Positions 20,771 through 32,050 are shown, counted from the stretch's first letter. The stretch is DNA of 64,000 bases from Dendrolimus kikuchii (GCA_019925095.2 CM034411.1:11356001-11420000), one strand, 5' to 3'. The notes: generated by a model from the letters alone, not told the origin. Numbers and translations are program-made.

Positions 20771-21538
20771 AAGATAAAAGAGATCAAACTAAAAGAGAGC
20801 GGTAAATGTATATCACTTAAAATATACACCCATGAATTGGGGGGAGCTTGATTAAAATTTTCAGCGTTATATAGGATCGTTTGTTACCGAGTCCACGAGA
20901 TTACTTCAGGGGGATAACAATGGTTTCGCCAATTACCCGGAGGACCCTGTAGTTTCCAAATAAATGACACCCTATTATTGCTGTTAATAGGAACGTTTCT
21001 ACTACTATAGCTCCTTTATTTAGACCGTACTCAAAAAGGGGATTGCAGGATAGAAAATGAAAATTTTCTATCAAAATTTGACATGTCTGTTTGTGATTTC
21101 AGAATATTTAGTAACCAAACTTCAAGTTAAAACTGCTGCATACACTAAGCCTGATCATAATTGGCCCGTTTTATAAGTGACTATAATTTCTATATACCAT
21201 TGTTCAATGATTTTAAAAAGTTTCAGTGAAAATTTTATAAAGCAGGCTCTAAAGCAGCTCAACGGATTTCATTGAAAATTTTAGAGACTAAAATAGCAAT
21301 TTTATCTTAAATTTTTATGTAAATTTCAGTTCGGTAAATTGCGGGGTTTAGAAGATATGAATATAGAGTAGTCCGAACGATTTCGCTCGCACAGCTAGAA
21401 ATATTTGTAACGAAGAACTGTGTATTTATGTGGGCAATCTTAATAATTTAATCAAATTCTAGTTTTCGAACTGCACAAGAAATCAGTCGTTTTATGTCAG
21501 TCAATCAATCAAGGTTAATAATGAAATTACACAAAAAA

Positions 21539-21583
21539 ATGTGTGTGTGTGTGCAGTTCACACGCAGCAGAAGTGAAACTTCA
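21539..21583. repeat. Short dispersed repeat with (GT)n
   Basis: GTGTGTGTGTGTGCAGTTCACACGCAGCAGAAGTGAAAC is mirrored at 51590-51640 and in part at 49095-49130 on the other strand. It lies near members of the repeat at 21850 in the same way at 51300, so both may belong to one larger degenerate element. Confidence 0.45.
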
Positions 21584-21647
21584 GAGAATATACTCACAGA
21601 TAATTTGTTTGTAACTTTCATTAATATAAATATAATTTCTTTAGCCG

Positions 21648-21762
21648 ACAGCAGCGCACTTGTAGCACCTTTCGTGTTGCAAATGTCCATAGTCGATAAC
21701 CACTTTCTATCAGGATGGCCGTCTGCCTGTCTACTGAACTCATGCAATAAAAATAAAAAAAA
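21648..21762 (+). mobile_element. SINE-B, copy 8 (5'-truncated)
   Basis: Only the 3' third is present, from CAGCAGCGCACTTGTAGCACC to CATGCAATAAAAATAAAAAAAA. This shows 5' truncation with an intact A-rich end, as expected of retroposition. Confidence 0.8.
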
Positions 21763-21849
21763 CATCCGTCAACACATTATAATTCAAAAAATTCAATCTA
21801 AATTACACTTTAAAGCACTAGCATAAAGTTTAAAATAAGGGTGAATTTT

Positions 21850-21930
21850 ATGCCTTTATCTCATTTTAGTGTCACTTTTTCGTTTCATCGATTTTCAAAT
21901 CACAACTATTCTAAACCAGTTTCACTTTAA
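21850..21930 (+). repeat. Dispersed repeat Q, copy 1
   Basis: TTTTTCGTTTCATCGATTTTCAAATCACAACTATTCTAAA and TTTCACTT are shared with 23765-23888 (same strand) and 51300-51413 (opposite strand). Part of it (TCTATAGGACTAAGCCTGCGAGAGAAT) also occurs at 48951-48992. The class is unknown and there is no coding capacity. Confidence 0.55.
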
Positions 21931-22002
21931 AATTGTTTCTAAAGCCCTTGTTGCTAGAAACGTAAAACATTCTCAAAAATAACACAAGACAATAATCTGT
22001 AT

Positions 22003-22505
22003 TGTTACGACCTAGGTGCCGACAAGACAAATTCACACCTGCATACCTGTAGAAACACATTTTATTATCTTTTCGACATTTGGACTTCTTTTGTTTACTT
22101 TGTGTTTAAATTTTGTGATTAAAAAACAGCCCATTGTGTATTGTAAACTTTTACGGCCTATTGTTGTATTGTGATCACTGCCAGGTGTCTCGGATTTAAA
22201 AGTACAAACTGATTCTAAGAAATTCGGTCACGCGGCCGGGCAGACATATTGCATCTGTGCAGTATAAAGCAAAGCCCCAATAGAGAGATGAGGCAATCAA
22301 GCGATAACCACGAGCGAAGCAAGACTTGTGTACATTCGGTAATGTATTTAGTGATGGACTTTGCGCGTGTTATTGGATTGTGCATTACGTTTGGACTTGT
22401 TGCGTTCGGTTATATTTGTACATGTGTTATACGTGTTTGTATAGTTCTAATAAACTCTATAATTATTCCAACGGTATTTTAATTCGAGTCCTGCAACTCG
22501 CAACA
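22003..22505 (+). mobile_element. Solo LTR, Ty3/gypsy-like, with 4 bp TSD
   Basis: The 503 bp segment starts TGTTACGACC and ends GCAACTCGCAACA, so it has the TG...CA ends of an LTR with short inverted termini (TGTT/AACA). Both flanks are GTAT (21999-22002 and 22506-22509), the 4 bp duplication typical of many Ty3/gypsy elements. It contains a TATAAA at 22263-22268 and an AATAAA near 22450, consistent with U3 promoter and polyadenylation signals. No internal gag-pol or second LTR is adjacent, so this is the product of LTR-LTR recombination. The ORF at 22249-22482 is part of the LTR. Confidence 0.85.
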
Positions 22506-22509
22506 GTAT

Positions 22510-23273
22510 GAATAGACATAAAGGAATATAATTTACATGATTTTTCTTGTTAATCTTATTGTTTCGCGACTAATCTTTATAACGTAAAAAATGTTTCTCA
22601 TACAATGACATCTCGAGTCAAAACTTAAGCGAAATCACAACTCTGGCAAGCACACCACGTTTTACATTGTGCCTAACGTTAGTATACACGTTTTTAGCCC
22701 GCTGATCATTAGTCACATGATTTTCTATGTTCCCAGACACAGAAACGAATTCCGAGACATGTTTTGCGACGAATAAAAATAGAACGCTGCGGGTACTATG
22801 CGTGCTCCCTGTGTGACGCCAGCTATGTTTGTCTCTCTCCCACATATCGCGTTTGTGTATGCTTTGACTCATTTCAACTTACACGGTTCATTGTTCAGAG
22901 CGTAGCGTTGGTCCGCCTGAAATAGTTCGGGAGAGTTCGCTACAAACGGTTCAGATAGCCAATCCGAGGTCACTGTCGCGATAATTTGCACAATTGCTAA
23001 TTTCTTTATTAATCAAGATCAGCCTTTACCGCGTGTATTTTTTATAAGAAAAATATAAGTTACTGATTTACTATAGAAAAAATTAATAAAAGAAATCTCT
23101 TAATTATTTAACAAAACTTAGTTTTAAATAACATCAGTTACTGTAATGTCAAACAACGAGCGGATTTATCGCTCGCAGCGATCTTTTCCACGCAATCCGT
23201 ATCCAACAGCTATATGAAATTCAATCCTACTGTATTTTGTTTGCAAATTTTACTACACCACTATCTACTATTA
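22510..23273. other. Unassigned spacer
   Basis: No gene can be assigned. The minus-strand ORF 22618-22872 (84 codons, R- and V-rich) has no recognised motif. Nothing here repeats elsewhere as far as I can see. Confidence 0.35.
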
Positions 23274-23585
23274 TCAGTGCAGGAACAGAGAAAGAATACA
23301 ATTTCTTGCGGCCGGGCGGCCTGTCGTAAGAGGCGATAAAACCACCCACAGCCAGGTGGTAGGGCATTTGCCCGACTGGATGGCTACCACCGCTGGTCTA
23401 AAGTATGTCGCCATAACAACCTTGAGTTGTGTTCCGACATCAGTGACCAGGTTCCAGTCTCCCTTAAGAGAGCAGCAGCGCATTTGTAGCACCTTTGGTG
23501 TTGCAAATGTCCATAGGCGATGGTAACCGCTTTCCATCAAGTGGGCCGTCTGCCTGTCTGCTGAACTCCTGCAATAAAAAAAAAA
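23274..23585 (+). mobile_element. SINE-B, copy 9 (full length)
   Basis: Full 312 bp from TATCAGTGCAGGAACAGAG to CTCCTGCAATAAAAAAAAAA. One of the most consensus-like copies. A minus-strand ORF of 88 codons across it is a shadow of the repeat. Confidence 0.88.
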
Positions 23586-23764
23586 TCTAGATGTCTATAA
23601 ACGATTGCTTTCCTCTAAATTCCATGTATCTACAATTTTGAGTATTATATTAATATCACCCCAGTTAAATGATTGTGACATATGTACATAGGCAGTATCT
23701 AATCCATTTCTCATATCCCATCCCTCCGATCTCCAATATGACTTGTGCTGCACAATGTATAACT

Positions 23765-23888
23765 CATATCTCATTCTCTCGCATGGTTAGTCCTATAGAT
23801 TTATGTGTTTATTTCTTTTTAGTCTAGCTTTTTCGTTTCATCGAGTTTCAAATCACAACGATTCTAAAGAAGTTTCACTTCAAAAATA
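23765..23888 (+). repeat. Dispersed repeat Q, copy 2
   Basis: ATCTCATTCTCTCGCATGG, TAGTCCTATAGATTTATGTG and TTTCGTTTCATCGAGTTTC occur in the same order as in the reverse complement of 51300-51413. This is the longest preserved copy with the one at 51300. Confidence 0.55.
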
Positions 23889-24113
23889 TAGAATAGTTTA
23901 TCCTTTATTGCATAACATTAAGAATTAAATTCAAAAGTTTAAGAACAGAAACCAATAGGCGGTTTTATCACTAAAAGTAACTTCTAGACAACCTTAGGAT
24001 GGATTAGAAACATTTGTATGACATGTCGATTTTGCAATACAACTAGAGTAGAAAGTATGTATATATAATATAATTTTGAAATGGGAAGTATAATAAACAT
24101 AGAAATTCATTAT

Positions 24114-24312
24114 GACGGCCTCTATGGTTGAGCGGGCTAAGCCTTTACCGATTTACCTCATTGCCACGGAGAAGCTCCGGGTTCGATTCCTGGCATGGTA
24201 AATTTCGGAAAAGAATTTCCTCCATTATTCACTACGATCTGGGTGTCTGGGATCGGCCCAAGAGTAGTCTGATAACGATACGTGTATTTGTCTGTCGATT
24301 AATTATTTATTA
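24114..24312 (+). mobile_element. tRNA-derived SINE-F, copy 4
   Basis: It starts GACGGCCTCTATGGTTGAGCGG, has a perfect B box GGTTCGATTCC and the GGTCTGGGTGTCTGGGATCGG type block. It lacks the AAGCGTAACTTGC segment (a deletion near 24270) and ends in an AT-rich tail. Confidence 0.82.
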
Positions 24313-24329
24313 TATCATCGCCTCGTCCT

Positions 24330-24440
24330 AAAGGCTGCCAACGCATTGACTTCGCTCCTGGTGTTGCAACGTCTATCAGGGGCAGTACGTAGGCGTCACA
24401 TTCCATTAAGCGGGCCGCCTGCTGTTCGCAATGAAAAAAA
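24330..24440 (+). mobile_element. LINE-like 3' tail, family C copy 2
   Basis: It reads GGCTGCCAACGCATTGACTT, CCTGGTGTTGCAACG, TTCCATTAAGCGGGCCGCC and GCAATGAAAAAAA. The first part is the reverse complement of GCGAAGCCAACGCGTTG at 3300 and 28560. The last part matches the SINE-B tail. It directly follows SINE-F copy 4. Confidence 0.6.
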
Positions 24441-24879
24441 TACGTACGCCAAAACATGACGAAATTCTAACACTTTCATTTATGCTACAACGGAACTTTA
24501 AAAAGTCTATAAGAAAGCGTCCTATTCCGGCTCATATCCCGTACCGAAAGCTACTCACAACTATAAACAATTCAAAAATAACCCGATTGTTTCCTACAGT
24601 TTACCTAACAGACAACATTAACCTGGAACAGCTGTAAATAAAATGATGTAGCACCTCAATAACGCGGTCTTGTGTAACGCGTTGGTTGTTTGCTTTAAGA
24701 CGTTTCGCCGTCCGTCTTTCGTCCGATCGTAAGGTCTCGTACACGCGCAGGAGAGCGGACAGGGAAATCAACTGTGATACTTCATATACACTTACAGAAC
24801 ATCACGGTGTCATAGATTTTGTACGAGTGTGCCTACTGATGACGTCATAGGTAGGCAAAAGTAAAAGGAGTCAAATTTT
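24441..24879. other. Unassigned spacer
   Basis: A 68-codon plus-strand ORF (24431-24637) begins inside the A-tail of the previous element and has no recognisable motif. The stretch from 24680 to 24780 (cgtttcgccgtccgtc, acacgcgcaggagagcgg) is locally GC-rich but unassigned. Confidence 0.35.
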
Positions 24880-25119
24880 GCCAGGTGGTAGGGCATTTGC
24901 CCGACTGGATGACTACCACCCCTGGTCTAAAGCATGTCGCCATAACAACCTTGAGTTGTGTTCCGGCATTAGTGTCCAGGTTCCAGTGACCCTTAAGAGA
25001 ACAGCAGCGCATTTGTAGCACCTATGGTGTTGTAAATGTCCATAGGCGATGGTAACCGCTTTCCATTAAGTGGGCCGTCTGCCTGTCTGCTGAAATCCTG
25101 CAAAAAAAAAAAAAAAAAT
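24880..25119 (+). mobile_element. SINE-B, copy 10 (5'-truncated)
   Basis: It starts within the family at GCCAGGTGGTAGGGCATTTG and continues to CCTGCAAAAAAAAAAAAAAAAA. The long uninterrupted A17 suggests a relatively recent copy. Confidence 0.85.
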
Positions 25120-25574
25120 AGCGCGATAATTGTTGTTTCAAATTTTACAGACATAACTATTTTTTTTTTAAATATATGTTCTTTAAATAGTACAAAACAA
25201 AGTCGCTTCCCGCATCTGTTTGTGATAAGATAGTGAATAAAGGCTTTACCTAAAAAGTTAACGAATACGTAATACGTAACTTTATGGTCTCAACACAATG
25301 ACTAAAGTTCTTTATTCAATATAAATCCCAAAAACAGTCTGTCAGTATATCGGCTAAGTTCTTCTAAACTATGCAACGGATTTTTAAAGGGTTTTTACTA
25401 TCAGTTAAATATTTTTTAAAGGGAGGTTTATATATACACTAACTTTTACTCGCGGCTTCGCTCGCGATATGTGAAAACTAATTATATTTTGATGTAACAT
25501 AATTAGTCTTAATATTGCATATATGTTTCCACTCCATTACTGTTCCTAGGAATTACTATAGAATTTAATGATCA

Positions 25575-25920
25575 AGTATAAAATCGATTATGACGTGTAG
25601 CTCTAATAAAGCAAGCCTATGGATGAACGACTCGTTTGGAACGAGGGAATAAAATAGATAATTAATCTATAGTCTGCAATAAATAAATTTATTTTAATCT
25701 TTATTTACATATTAGTTATGTGTATTTTAATAAATATACTTTACTTACATTAGTATAAAATCAACTATGAAGTATAGCCCGTGAAACCCCAATGAAGCAA
25801 GCCTAAAGTTGAATGAATGAATGATTCGTCCAGAACGAGTGAATGAAAACGAACAAAATGGCAGACGCGACGCGTTTCAAAGTCTACAGTCTGCACAGGC
25901 CAATAAGTTTATTTTAATCT
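25575..25920 (+). repeat. Diverged tandem duplication, period about 177 bp
   Basis: Units 25575-25700 and 25752-25920 share AGTATAAAATCRAYTATGA, AAGCAAGCCTA, GAACGASKGAATRAAA, CTACAGTCTGCA and TTTATTTTAATCT in the same order. The second unit has an extra GC-rich stretch (GGCAGACGCGACGCGTTTC). It is not coding. It may be a two-unit minisatellite or an element with an internal duplication. Confidence 0.6.
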
Positions 25921-26724
25921 CAGCATTAATATTATGCACGAAAATACCTGCGAGCCGTTCAATCATAAACCTTTTGGTACCTGGTTTGTTTCTGTTTGAG
26001 CGTGCGTTTAGGTATACAGTTTATGTTTCCTGCTGTTGCCGCCTAATGGACCGAGCAGCGGTCGCTAGTGCATTCAATCATTACACTATATGAGTGCAGA
26101 ATTCTTAACATTGCCAAATATATTATTGCCAAATCGATGTTGTGCGAGGAAAACAGAAGGCTACGTACTTGTGTTTACATGTACTCATGTACATGTGTGC
26201 GCGAGACGAGTGTATTTAAAATGTAATCACTCTTTATAATATAATCACAGAACGACACTAATGTTACGGAAGAAGAATATAGGAATTTAAACTCCATGGT
26301 AAAAAAATTAATTCTAAAAAATATTCCTACATGTATGTAGTAGTAATTCTACGCGAGGACGTATAGTTAAGCCGTTATATAAAGCTACATTTGGCATCTA
26401 TCAAACTGAATTTAGTAGTTACGTGAAATATTGATGATGATATGGTTGTAAATTGAAATCAATATAGTAGGTCACACATTCATTATCAAATCGATAAACA
26501 AAATAATTATAGAGTTTTACTTTGATATGAATTATTTTGATATTGTTACAAAGTCAGTCGTCAATCTTTCTATGAAACTTGAAACGGCTCAACTTTAGTG
26601 CCACATGTCATTTAGTTTTGACGTTATTTATTCAAAATATATTTTCAGACCAAATCAGTAAAATTTTTAAAGAAACTTATTCAAAAAGGGTATTAAACAG
26701 ACTTATAATTTCAAGGAGGTAGAC
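25921..26724. other. Unassigned spacer
   Basis: The segment includes a short self-complementary ACATGTACTCATGTACATGT at about 26176. Otherwise I see no gene or repeat match. Confidence 0.35.
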
Positions 26725-26832
26725 AGCGTAACGACTCCCTTAGTGTTGCAGATGTTCGTGGAAGATGGCAATCACTTACCACCACATGGGATTTATCTGC
26801 CAGTTTGCTTACCTGCAAAGATAGAAAATAAA
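26725..26832 (+). mobile_element. LINE-like 3' tail (SINE-B tail relative)
   Basis: It has CTTAGTGTTGCAGATGTTCG, GATGGCAATCACTTACCACC and TGCCAGTTTGCTTACCTGCA in the order found at the 3' ends of many lepidopteran non-LTR elements. It matches the SINE-B tail (GGTGTTGCAAATGTCCATAGG, ATGGTAACCGCTTTCCA). There is no upstream coding sequence, so it is a severely truncated copy. Confidence 0.55.
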
Positions 26833-27485
26833 CACTTTAACATTTTGGCTGGTTTAAATAAAAAAATTAAATTATAAAGCATCAAAAAGGGAGAGAAAAG
26901 ACTGTGTTCGTAGCAGTAATTTCTTTTAAAAATACGTGAAGCAAAAACTTTGTACCCCTTTTTACGAAAATTGTGCGGACAGAGCAGTATGAAATTTCGC
27001 ACACTTACAGTTTATAAATAGAGAAGGAGTGCAGAATGCTAATATTTTTTTTAAATTATGCATAAAAAATACACTAAATCAATAAAAAAAACCATTACAC
27101 ACACTACCATGTATTTGACACACACACGCATATATACTCTTTTGTTTATTGTTAAAGTCAAATTAACAGTATAGCCTTAGCGAAATCTGTCATTATACAA
27201 GTATAGTCTTTGACAACAGAACCTTAACAATATTCAAACTTATAATTTAAATTAATTATGGTCGAATTTCAACCACTGGGCGACCACTAGTTTCTTTTCA
27301 AAGGTGTTAAGATTGGCGTCTATTTATTTATCAAAATTGGATAGTTGCTTCCATTCATACGAATGCTAGTTTTAATTGCAACATGTTTTTTAGAAGATTT
27401 TAACCATGGTAAAGTAAGACAGTAGCTGAGTAACTAGTACAAACTACGATATCAACATAACTATAAACATTACAATTAATGCCGT

Positions 27486-27586
27486 GTATATCTTACTATT
27501 CATATTATACCTACCATGCCATTATTAGTAGCAAATTGAAAATAATTGTATAGAGTTTATGTCAAATTTTAACCAGAAGTAAGACC
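27486..27586. mobile_element. Palindromic MITE, family Z, copy 2
   Basis: TATATCTTACTATTCAT at the left and GAGTTTATGTCAAATTTTAACC with AGTAAG at the right are the family blocks. The arms are incomplete and diverged. The terminal GGCCGG is lost. Confidence 0.5.
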
Positions 27587-28285
27587 ATTGATAATTTCAT
27601 TATCATAATTAAATATAAAAAAACCTGGCATAACTCTACATTCATTTGATAACAAAAGGGAGAAATTATAAAAAAAGTAAATATAGTTGACGAAGTCCAT
27701 TGTTATTGTTTTAAAAGTATTATTGCGGACGAGGCAAAATTATTTAGAACAGTTCAAGATAGCAACGTATACTAAAAAAATAATAATTTACAACTGACAA
27801 AGTCACATTTCAAAAACACATAAAAGTATAATTTGTCCAAGGAGTTTTTCTGTCGCCAACAAGTATAAAGAAATTTATTCGCCCAAGAGTATAAACGAAT
27901 AATATCAGCGAACTAATACAGGAAAAATGGAGCAAACGCGTAACAACTACTAAAGAGTTCGTACGGCGTATCGCAACGTAATGGAAATACCCGTCGAAAG
28001 CTGTCGACCGTAAATCATCGCCTATAAAGCTGATAAGACATAATTGGTGAATTCCAGGCAAGTAACAAAGGCGAGGCACTCAGAAGACTAAAGACTGTAC
28101 TAAGGATAGAGGTATTTTTGGGGTTACGTAGCAATTTAGGTCCGTACGTGAACTAAATCGTTATATTTCTCCGAGTGTCTACGTATTTCAGTCTTTATTA
28201 TTACAAAAACTACAGGATACATCACTAATTTTGGCAGAAGTATTTCTTTTTAAATAGTCATTTAAAACACATATTGTACTCGTAT
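27587..28285. other. Unassigned spacer
   Basis: The minus-strand ORF 27810-28079 (89 codons) has two hydrophobic stretches but no recognised family and no supporting signals. Nothing else is assignable. Confidence 0.3.
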
Positions 28286-28476
28286 ATCTCCAAGCTAAGC
28301 AAGTTACGCTTGTGTTACGCGTAAAATGCAACGGGCCACTCTGAGGCCGCTCTCAGATATCCAGACCATAGTAAATAGCGGAAAGTTCGTTCACGAAATA
28401 AACAGCAATCGAACCCGGAGTCTCTGGGTTTCAGTGATCTAATGCAGGCTTAGCTCAATAAAGCATAGATGCCGTA
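28286..28476 (-). mobile_element. tRNA-derived SINE-F, copy 5
   Basis: On the minus strand it reads a tRNA-like head with GGGTTCGATTGC, the CTATTTACTATGGTCTGG block and AACACAAGCGTAACTTGC. The 3' end is at the plus-strand left (CTCCAAGCTAAGCAAG). Moderately diverged. Confidence 0.75.
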
Positions 28477-28512
28477 AAAATTTACACTTTCCTAATAATT
28501 TAAAGTTGATGT

Positions 28513-28800
28513 TTCGTTTTTTATTGCAACGCTAGCAGACATTTGCAACACCCGGCGCGAAGCCAACGCGTTGGCTGCTTTTAAGATGGGTTAGATAGAG
28601 CAGATGATGGCATAGGACAGAGATACCAGACAGGTAGAAGTGGAAGGGAGTAGAGTGATGTGATAGGTAAATGGGCCATCGAAACTCTCGTTCATCGTAT
28701 AAGACAGGATTAGCTCAAAGCTAATTTATATTATAACGATATTATGTCAGAGCGAAGTATCACATCGATATAGCCTGTTCTTGCGAGTTGTAATCAAGTT
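28513..28800 (-). mobile_element. LINE-like element, family C copy 3
   Basis: Plus strand: TTTTTTATTGCAACGCTAGCAGAC, then ATTTGCAACACCCGGCGCG, AAGCCAACGCGTTGGCTGC, and ATCGAAACTCTCGTTCATCG further on. The order equals that at 3211-3490. Together they define a longer element that shares only its terminal bases with SINE-B. Confidence 0.6.
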
Positions 28801-29226
28801 AATGATTTCAGTATGGCTCCAACACGCCTAAAAAACTACAATTTTAAAATGAATCATCCTTTAATGATATACGTTGTTAACAGAACATTAGAACTCGTGT
28901 GTTGCTTCAAAATTTCTAGCACTACCAAAATAGCCAAGTTATTCATTGTAACCAAACATATTCAAGTGAAAAGCAACTTAATGTTTATGTATGAGGCTAA
29001 CGTAAACGTAGCGATATGTATGTAAGTGGCGGAAGTGGAAGTATTTGTGCTACTATGTGAGGTGGGAAGGGTGAGGGAGGCCAGAGAAAGGAACGATATG
29101 ACGTCATCGTCCAAACTGATTTGGGGAGGAAAATAGCTGGGCCACTGGGTAGAAAGAAGGTTAGCGATGGTTGTTTAGCGAAAATATTTGAGTATTATCA
29201 TTCATAGAAGTGTACTATCTGTACTT

Positions 29227-29494
29227 TATCCGTGCAGGAACGGAGAACTAATACAATTTCCTACGGCCAAGCAGCCTGTTGTAAGAGGCGACAAAAAAAA
29301 ACCAACATCCAGGTGGCAGAGCATGAATGGCTAAGAACCCTGGTCTAGAGTATGCCGCCATAATAATCTTGAACCTTTAAAGTGCAGCAGCGCATTTGTA
29401 GCACCTTTGGTGTAACAAATGTCAATAGGAGACGGTAACCGCTTTCCATTAGGTGGGCCGTCTGCATGTCTGCTGAACTCGTGCAATAAAAAAA
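29227..29494 (+). mobile_element. SINE-B, copy 11
   Basis: From TATCCGTGCAGGAACGGAG to CGTGCAATAAAAAAA, with internal deletions (about 45 bp missing around the GACCAGGTTCCAGTCTCC region). The ends are intact. Confidence 0.85.
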
Positions 29495-29961
29495 GACTAG
29501 TAATGTAAATCGCTGTATACCCACAAATTACTGAACGGACTCTGATGAAATTTTGTAGTAATACAGCTTATACTTTAGAATAACATTAGCCCATAAATTT
29601 TAGCCGCTAGTAGATATATTAAATTTAAACACACATTAATACTCCATTTTATTAAGAAAACGTATAACAATTTATTTATTTGGTTTATCAATCATAATAC
29701 TAAACTCTGATTTACATATGCATTAGTTAAGTAGTTAGTTAACTTCCGAATCTAAATTGTAGTCCTTGTTCATCGTTTGAATATAGATTTCGAGTAGTAA
29801 TTAATTGTCCAATAAGTACATGTCTGTCCAAAGAAAGATAAGGACTTACTCGCAAATATACTAACTACTTACTGAATTCAAATGTAAATTAGGCTTAATA
29901 TGGATATACAGTGTTTGTTGAGAAAGGATTTCTTTTGGAAGGTTCGAAATTCGAAATATTA
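29495..29961. other. Unassigned spacer
   Basis: AT-rich sequence. The part at 29525-29590 (actgaacggactctgatgaaattttg) resembles common decayed insect repeats but cannot be matched to a defined copy here. Confidence 0.3.
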
Positions 29962-30040
29962 CAGTGTACTTTCGGTAATCCGGCAAACATTTTGCAGTGC
30001 GGTTGTCGAACTATCGAATTTGTCGGATTATGGAGTACTG
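29962..30040. mobile_element. Possible pogo/Tigger-like MITE remnant
   Basis: CAGTGTACTTTCGGTAATCCGGCA at the left and, inverted, CAGTACTCCATAATCCGACA at the right resemble the CAGT...ATAATCCGRCA ends of pogo-type Tc1/mariner elements. A TA precedes the left end, but the right flank is CC, so a TA duplication is not supported. The unit is only 79 bp. Confidence 0.3.
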
Positions 30041-30894
30041 CCACAGACTTCGGATAGTACAGTAGAGTAGATAGTCTGGAATTTTTGAAAAAAGAATACA
30101 TTGTAATCCGACAAATTAAAAATCAAAGTGATAAATAAGATTCTATCTGTAGTCATACTAAATATGTATGTGGAAATTATTTTATGTAGAGTGATAGGCA
30201 TGTCGCAATAAAGGGGGTGCCGTAGGATAAACAGGGGCCGGATTACCGGGGGTCTACTATGTAATTTTTGTTATTATATTTTTTTATTTTTTATTTTTAT
30301 ATAAAATACAGTTTATTTTTAGTGTTTAGTTTTATTGGAATTTGTACATATTGTCTATTTGGTTGAATGTGTTATCTTGAAAAATTGAAATTTAAAGAAA
30401 GTTGAAATTTAAAGATATACAAACCCCTGTAATTATAGACGAGAGCTTCTAGGTGTGTCGCCTTCATGTCGGGTAGACATTACTAGCTGTCCAAAAGAGC
30501 GTCACACAGTCTTTCATATTACTTACAGTACACTCTGTGGTTATCGTATTACCTATTGTGCTATATTCAATGTTATTTATGCGACCTTGGCTTTGCTATC
30601 TCTTATGTTATTGAATTAGGAGGGTTTTGTTCTTTTATATTTCGAAATACGAGGGAAAATAAAGATGGTATCAATATTGACTAGTAACATTGTATTTCTT
30701 ATTCATCAAATTATTATTTTCGGTTTTATGGCTGCAATGAAAAACAGTTGTTTAAACCTTTAGAAACTCATAGAAGGATATTTCTCCAACTTTAGATGGT
30801 TAAACTTGTTGGTATTAGGAATAACTAAATACCGTCAGAGGTTTTTCTGTTTTATGTTTTATTATATTAATAAAAATAATATATTTTCCCGCAG
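30041..30894. other. Unassigned spacer
   Basis: About 850 bp without a supported feature. The last bases (ATATTTTCCCGCAG, ending at 30894) look like a pyrimidine tract and splice acceptor next to the GC-rich block that follows. Confidence 0.3.
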
Positions 30895-31450
30895 AGGAGC
30901 TTTGTGGCGAAGCCTTAGGTGAGTAGCGACACCTCGGTCGTGGCTCACGGGGGCCAAGGCAAAGCCCACGCCTCCGTGCTTGCCTTAGCCAGCTGGCACG
31001 GAGTGGCTATCGCTAGAGCTAAGAATCAAGCTCCAGGGGTGGAAGTGATAAATGGCATAAGGTCGCAAGTAGCTTTGGTGAACCTGCAGCCCACTTCTTC
31101 ACATCCCTTAGCCGCACACACCAATGTGCTCAGCTCGGATCCGTGCAGTGAGTGTCAAGTCACCGTCTGCCCATTTTATTCATGTTCCTTGAACATTGCG
31201 ACGGGCAGACGCCATAGTTCCCGATCTGTAAGCTCCACTAGCAGTTCATCCCAGTACCTTTTGTTTTTATTGCCTACAATAGTCCTACACTTACCGGGGC
31301 TTGTCCTTGGGTGCATTTTCATATGGTTTAGACGGGGACAATCACCACATTTAGATTAAATTTCTTAAGGGGCTCTACGTGTTGGGCTTCCCATAGCCCC
31401 ACACAAGCTCTCCAAAAGTCCGGGCCATTTTTATGGTCCGTGATCTGCAT
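30895..31450. other. GC-rich block of unknown nature
   Basis: The block stands out from its AT-rich surroundings. A 146-codon plus-strand ORF (30919-31359, GTG as first codon) crosses it. Its C-terminal part is a hydrophobic stretch, but no family is recognised. The minus strand also reads a plausible W-D-E-L-L...R-E-L-W peptide with frequent stops. Such composition islands are often segments of LINE ORFs or untranslated regions in moths. A second copy in the window was not found. Confidence 0.35.
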
Positions 31451-31467
31451 AGGCATAAATGTTAAAA

Positions 31468-31600
31468 TAATAACAACCCATAACTGCTGCTGGAGTCGGC
31501 CTCCCAATTTCTTAGGGGAGCGAACACAGCACGCCTCGCTTGTTCATAGGGGCTTGGCGGGTTTGACACATCGGTTATCTCAATGCGCACAAAATGCACA
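31468..31600 (-). mobile_element. SINE-G, copy 3 (3' part)
   Basis: The minus strand reads GTGCGCATTGAGATAACCGA, TGTGTCAAACCCGCCAAGCC, GAACAAGCGAGG and GGGAGGCCGACTCCAGCAGC. These are the distal blocks of SINE-G in order. The tRNA-like head is missing or unrecognisable. Confidence 0.65.
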
Positions 31601-31969
31601 TAATCTATAAACGACAGAATATCCTGGCCGTCACCCTAATCTAGTCATATAGAAGAATTTAGTATGCCATGACTCGAAGATACATAATTCAAACGAAATA
31701 CGAATATGCATTAATCACTGGTTCACCACAACATAAAATTGACATCTTTCATAATAAATTGGCAGAATACCATTACGAAAACAAAATCTTACTGAATTGT
31801 GCAAATGTAAAGCGGACGTGACGATAAAGAGAATTAAAATTAATTGTGTAAAATTAATATTGGAGAGGTCACACTATTTCAGTGCAAGCGAGGAATGACG
31901 TTGGTCGGAAATTGCTCGGAAGTGTCATAATTGACACCGAGGTCTGTATCCACTCAAATATAGAAGCAC

Positions 31970-32050
31970 TCTTAAGAGAATCAAGGTGATCGACATTGCT
32001 CGCAAAATTAGTGAACATAAGTAGCAATATGTCGCAGTACCGATGGCCGC
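31970..32050 (+). pseudogene. Relic of the 9.0-kb LINE family
   Basis: The plus strand reads R-I-K-V-I-D-I-A-R-K-I-S-E-H-K followed by a stop and Q-Y-V. It parallels R-T-K-V-T-D-I-P-R-K-I-S-K-S-K and stop-Q-W-A at 9050. About 80 bases are alignable by eye. Confidence 0.5.

Noticed and set aside
22249..22482. ORF inside 22003-22505 as a small membrane protein
   Set aside because: It lies fully within a solo LTR and is best explained as chance coding in U3/R.
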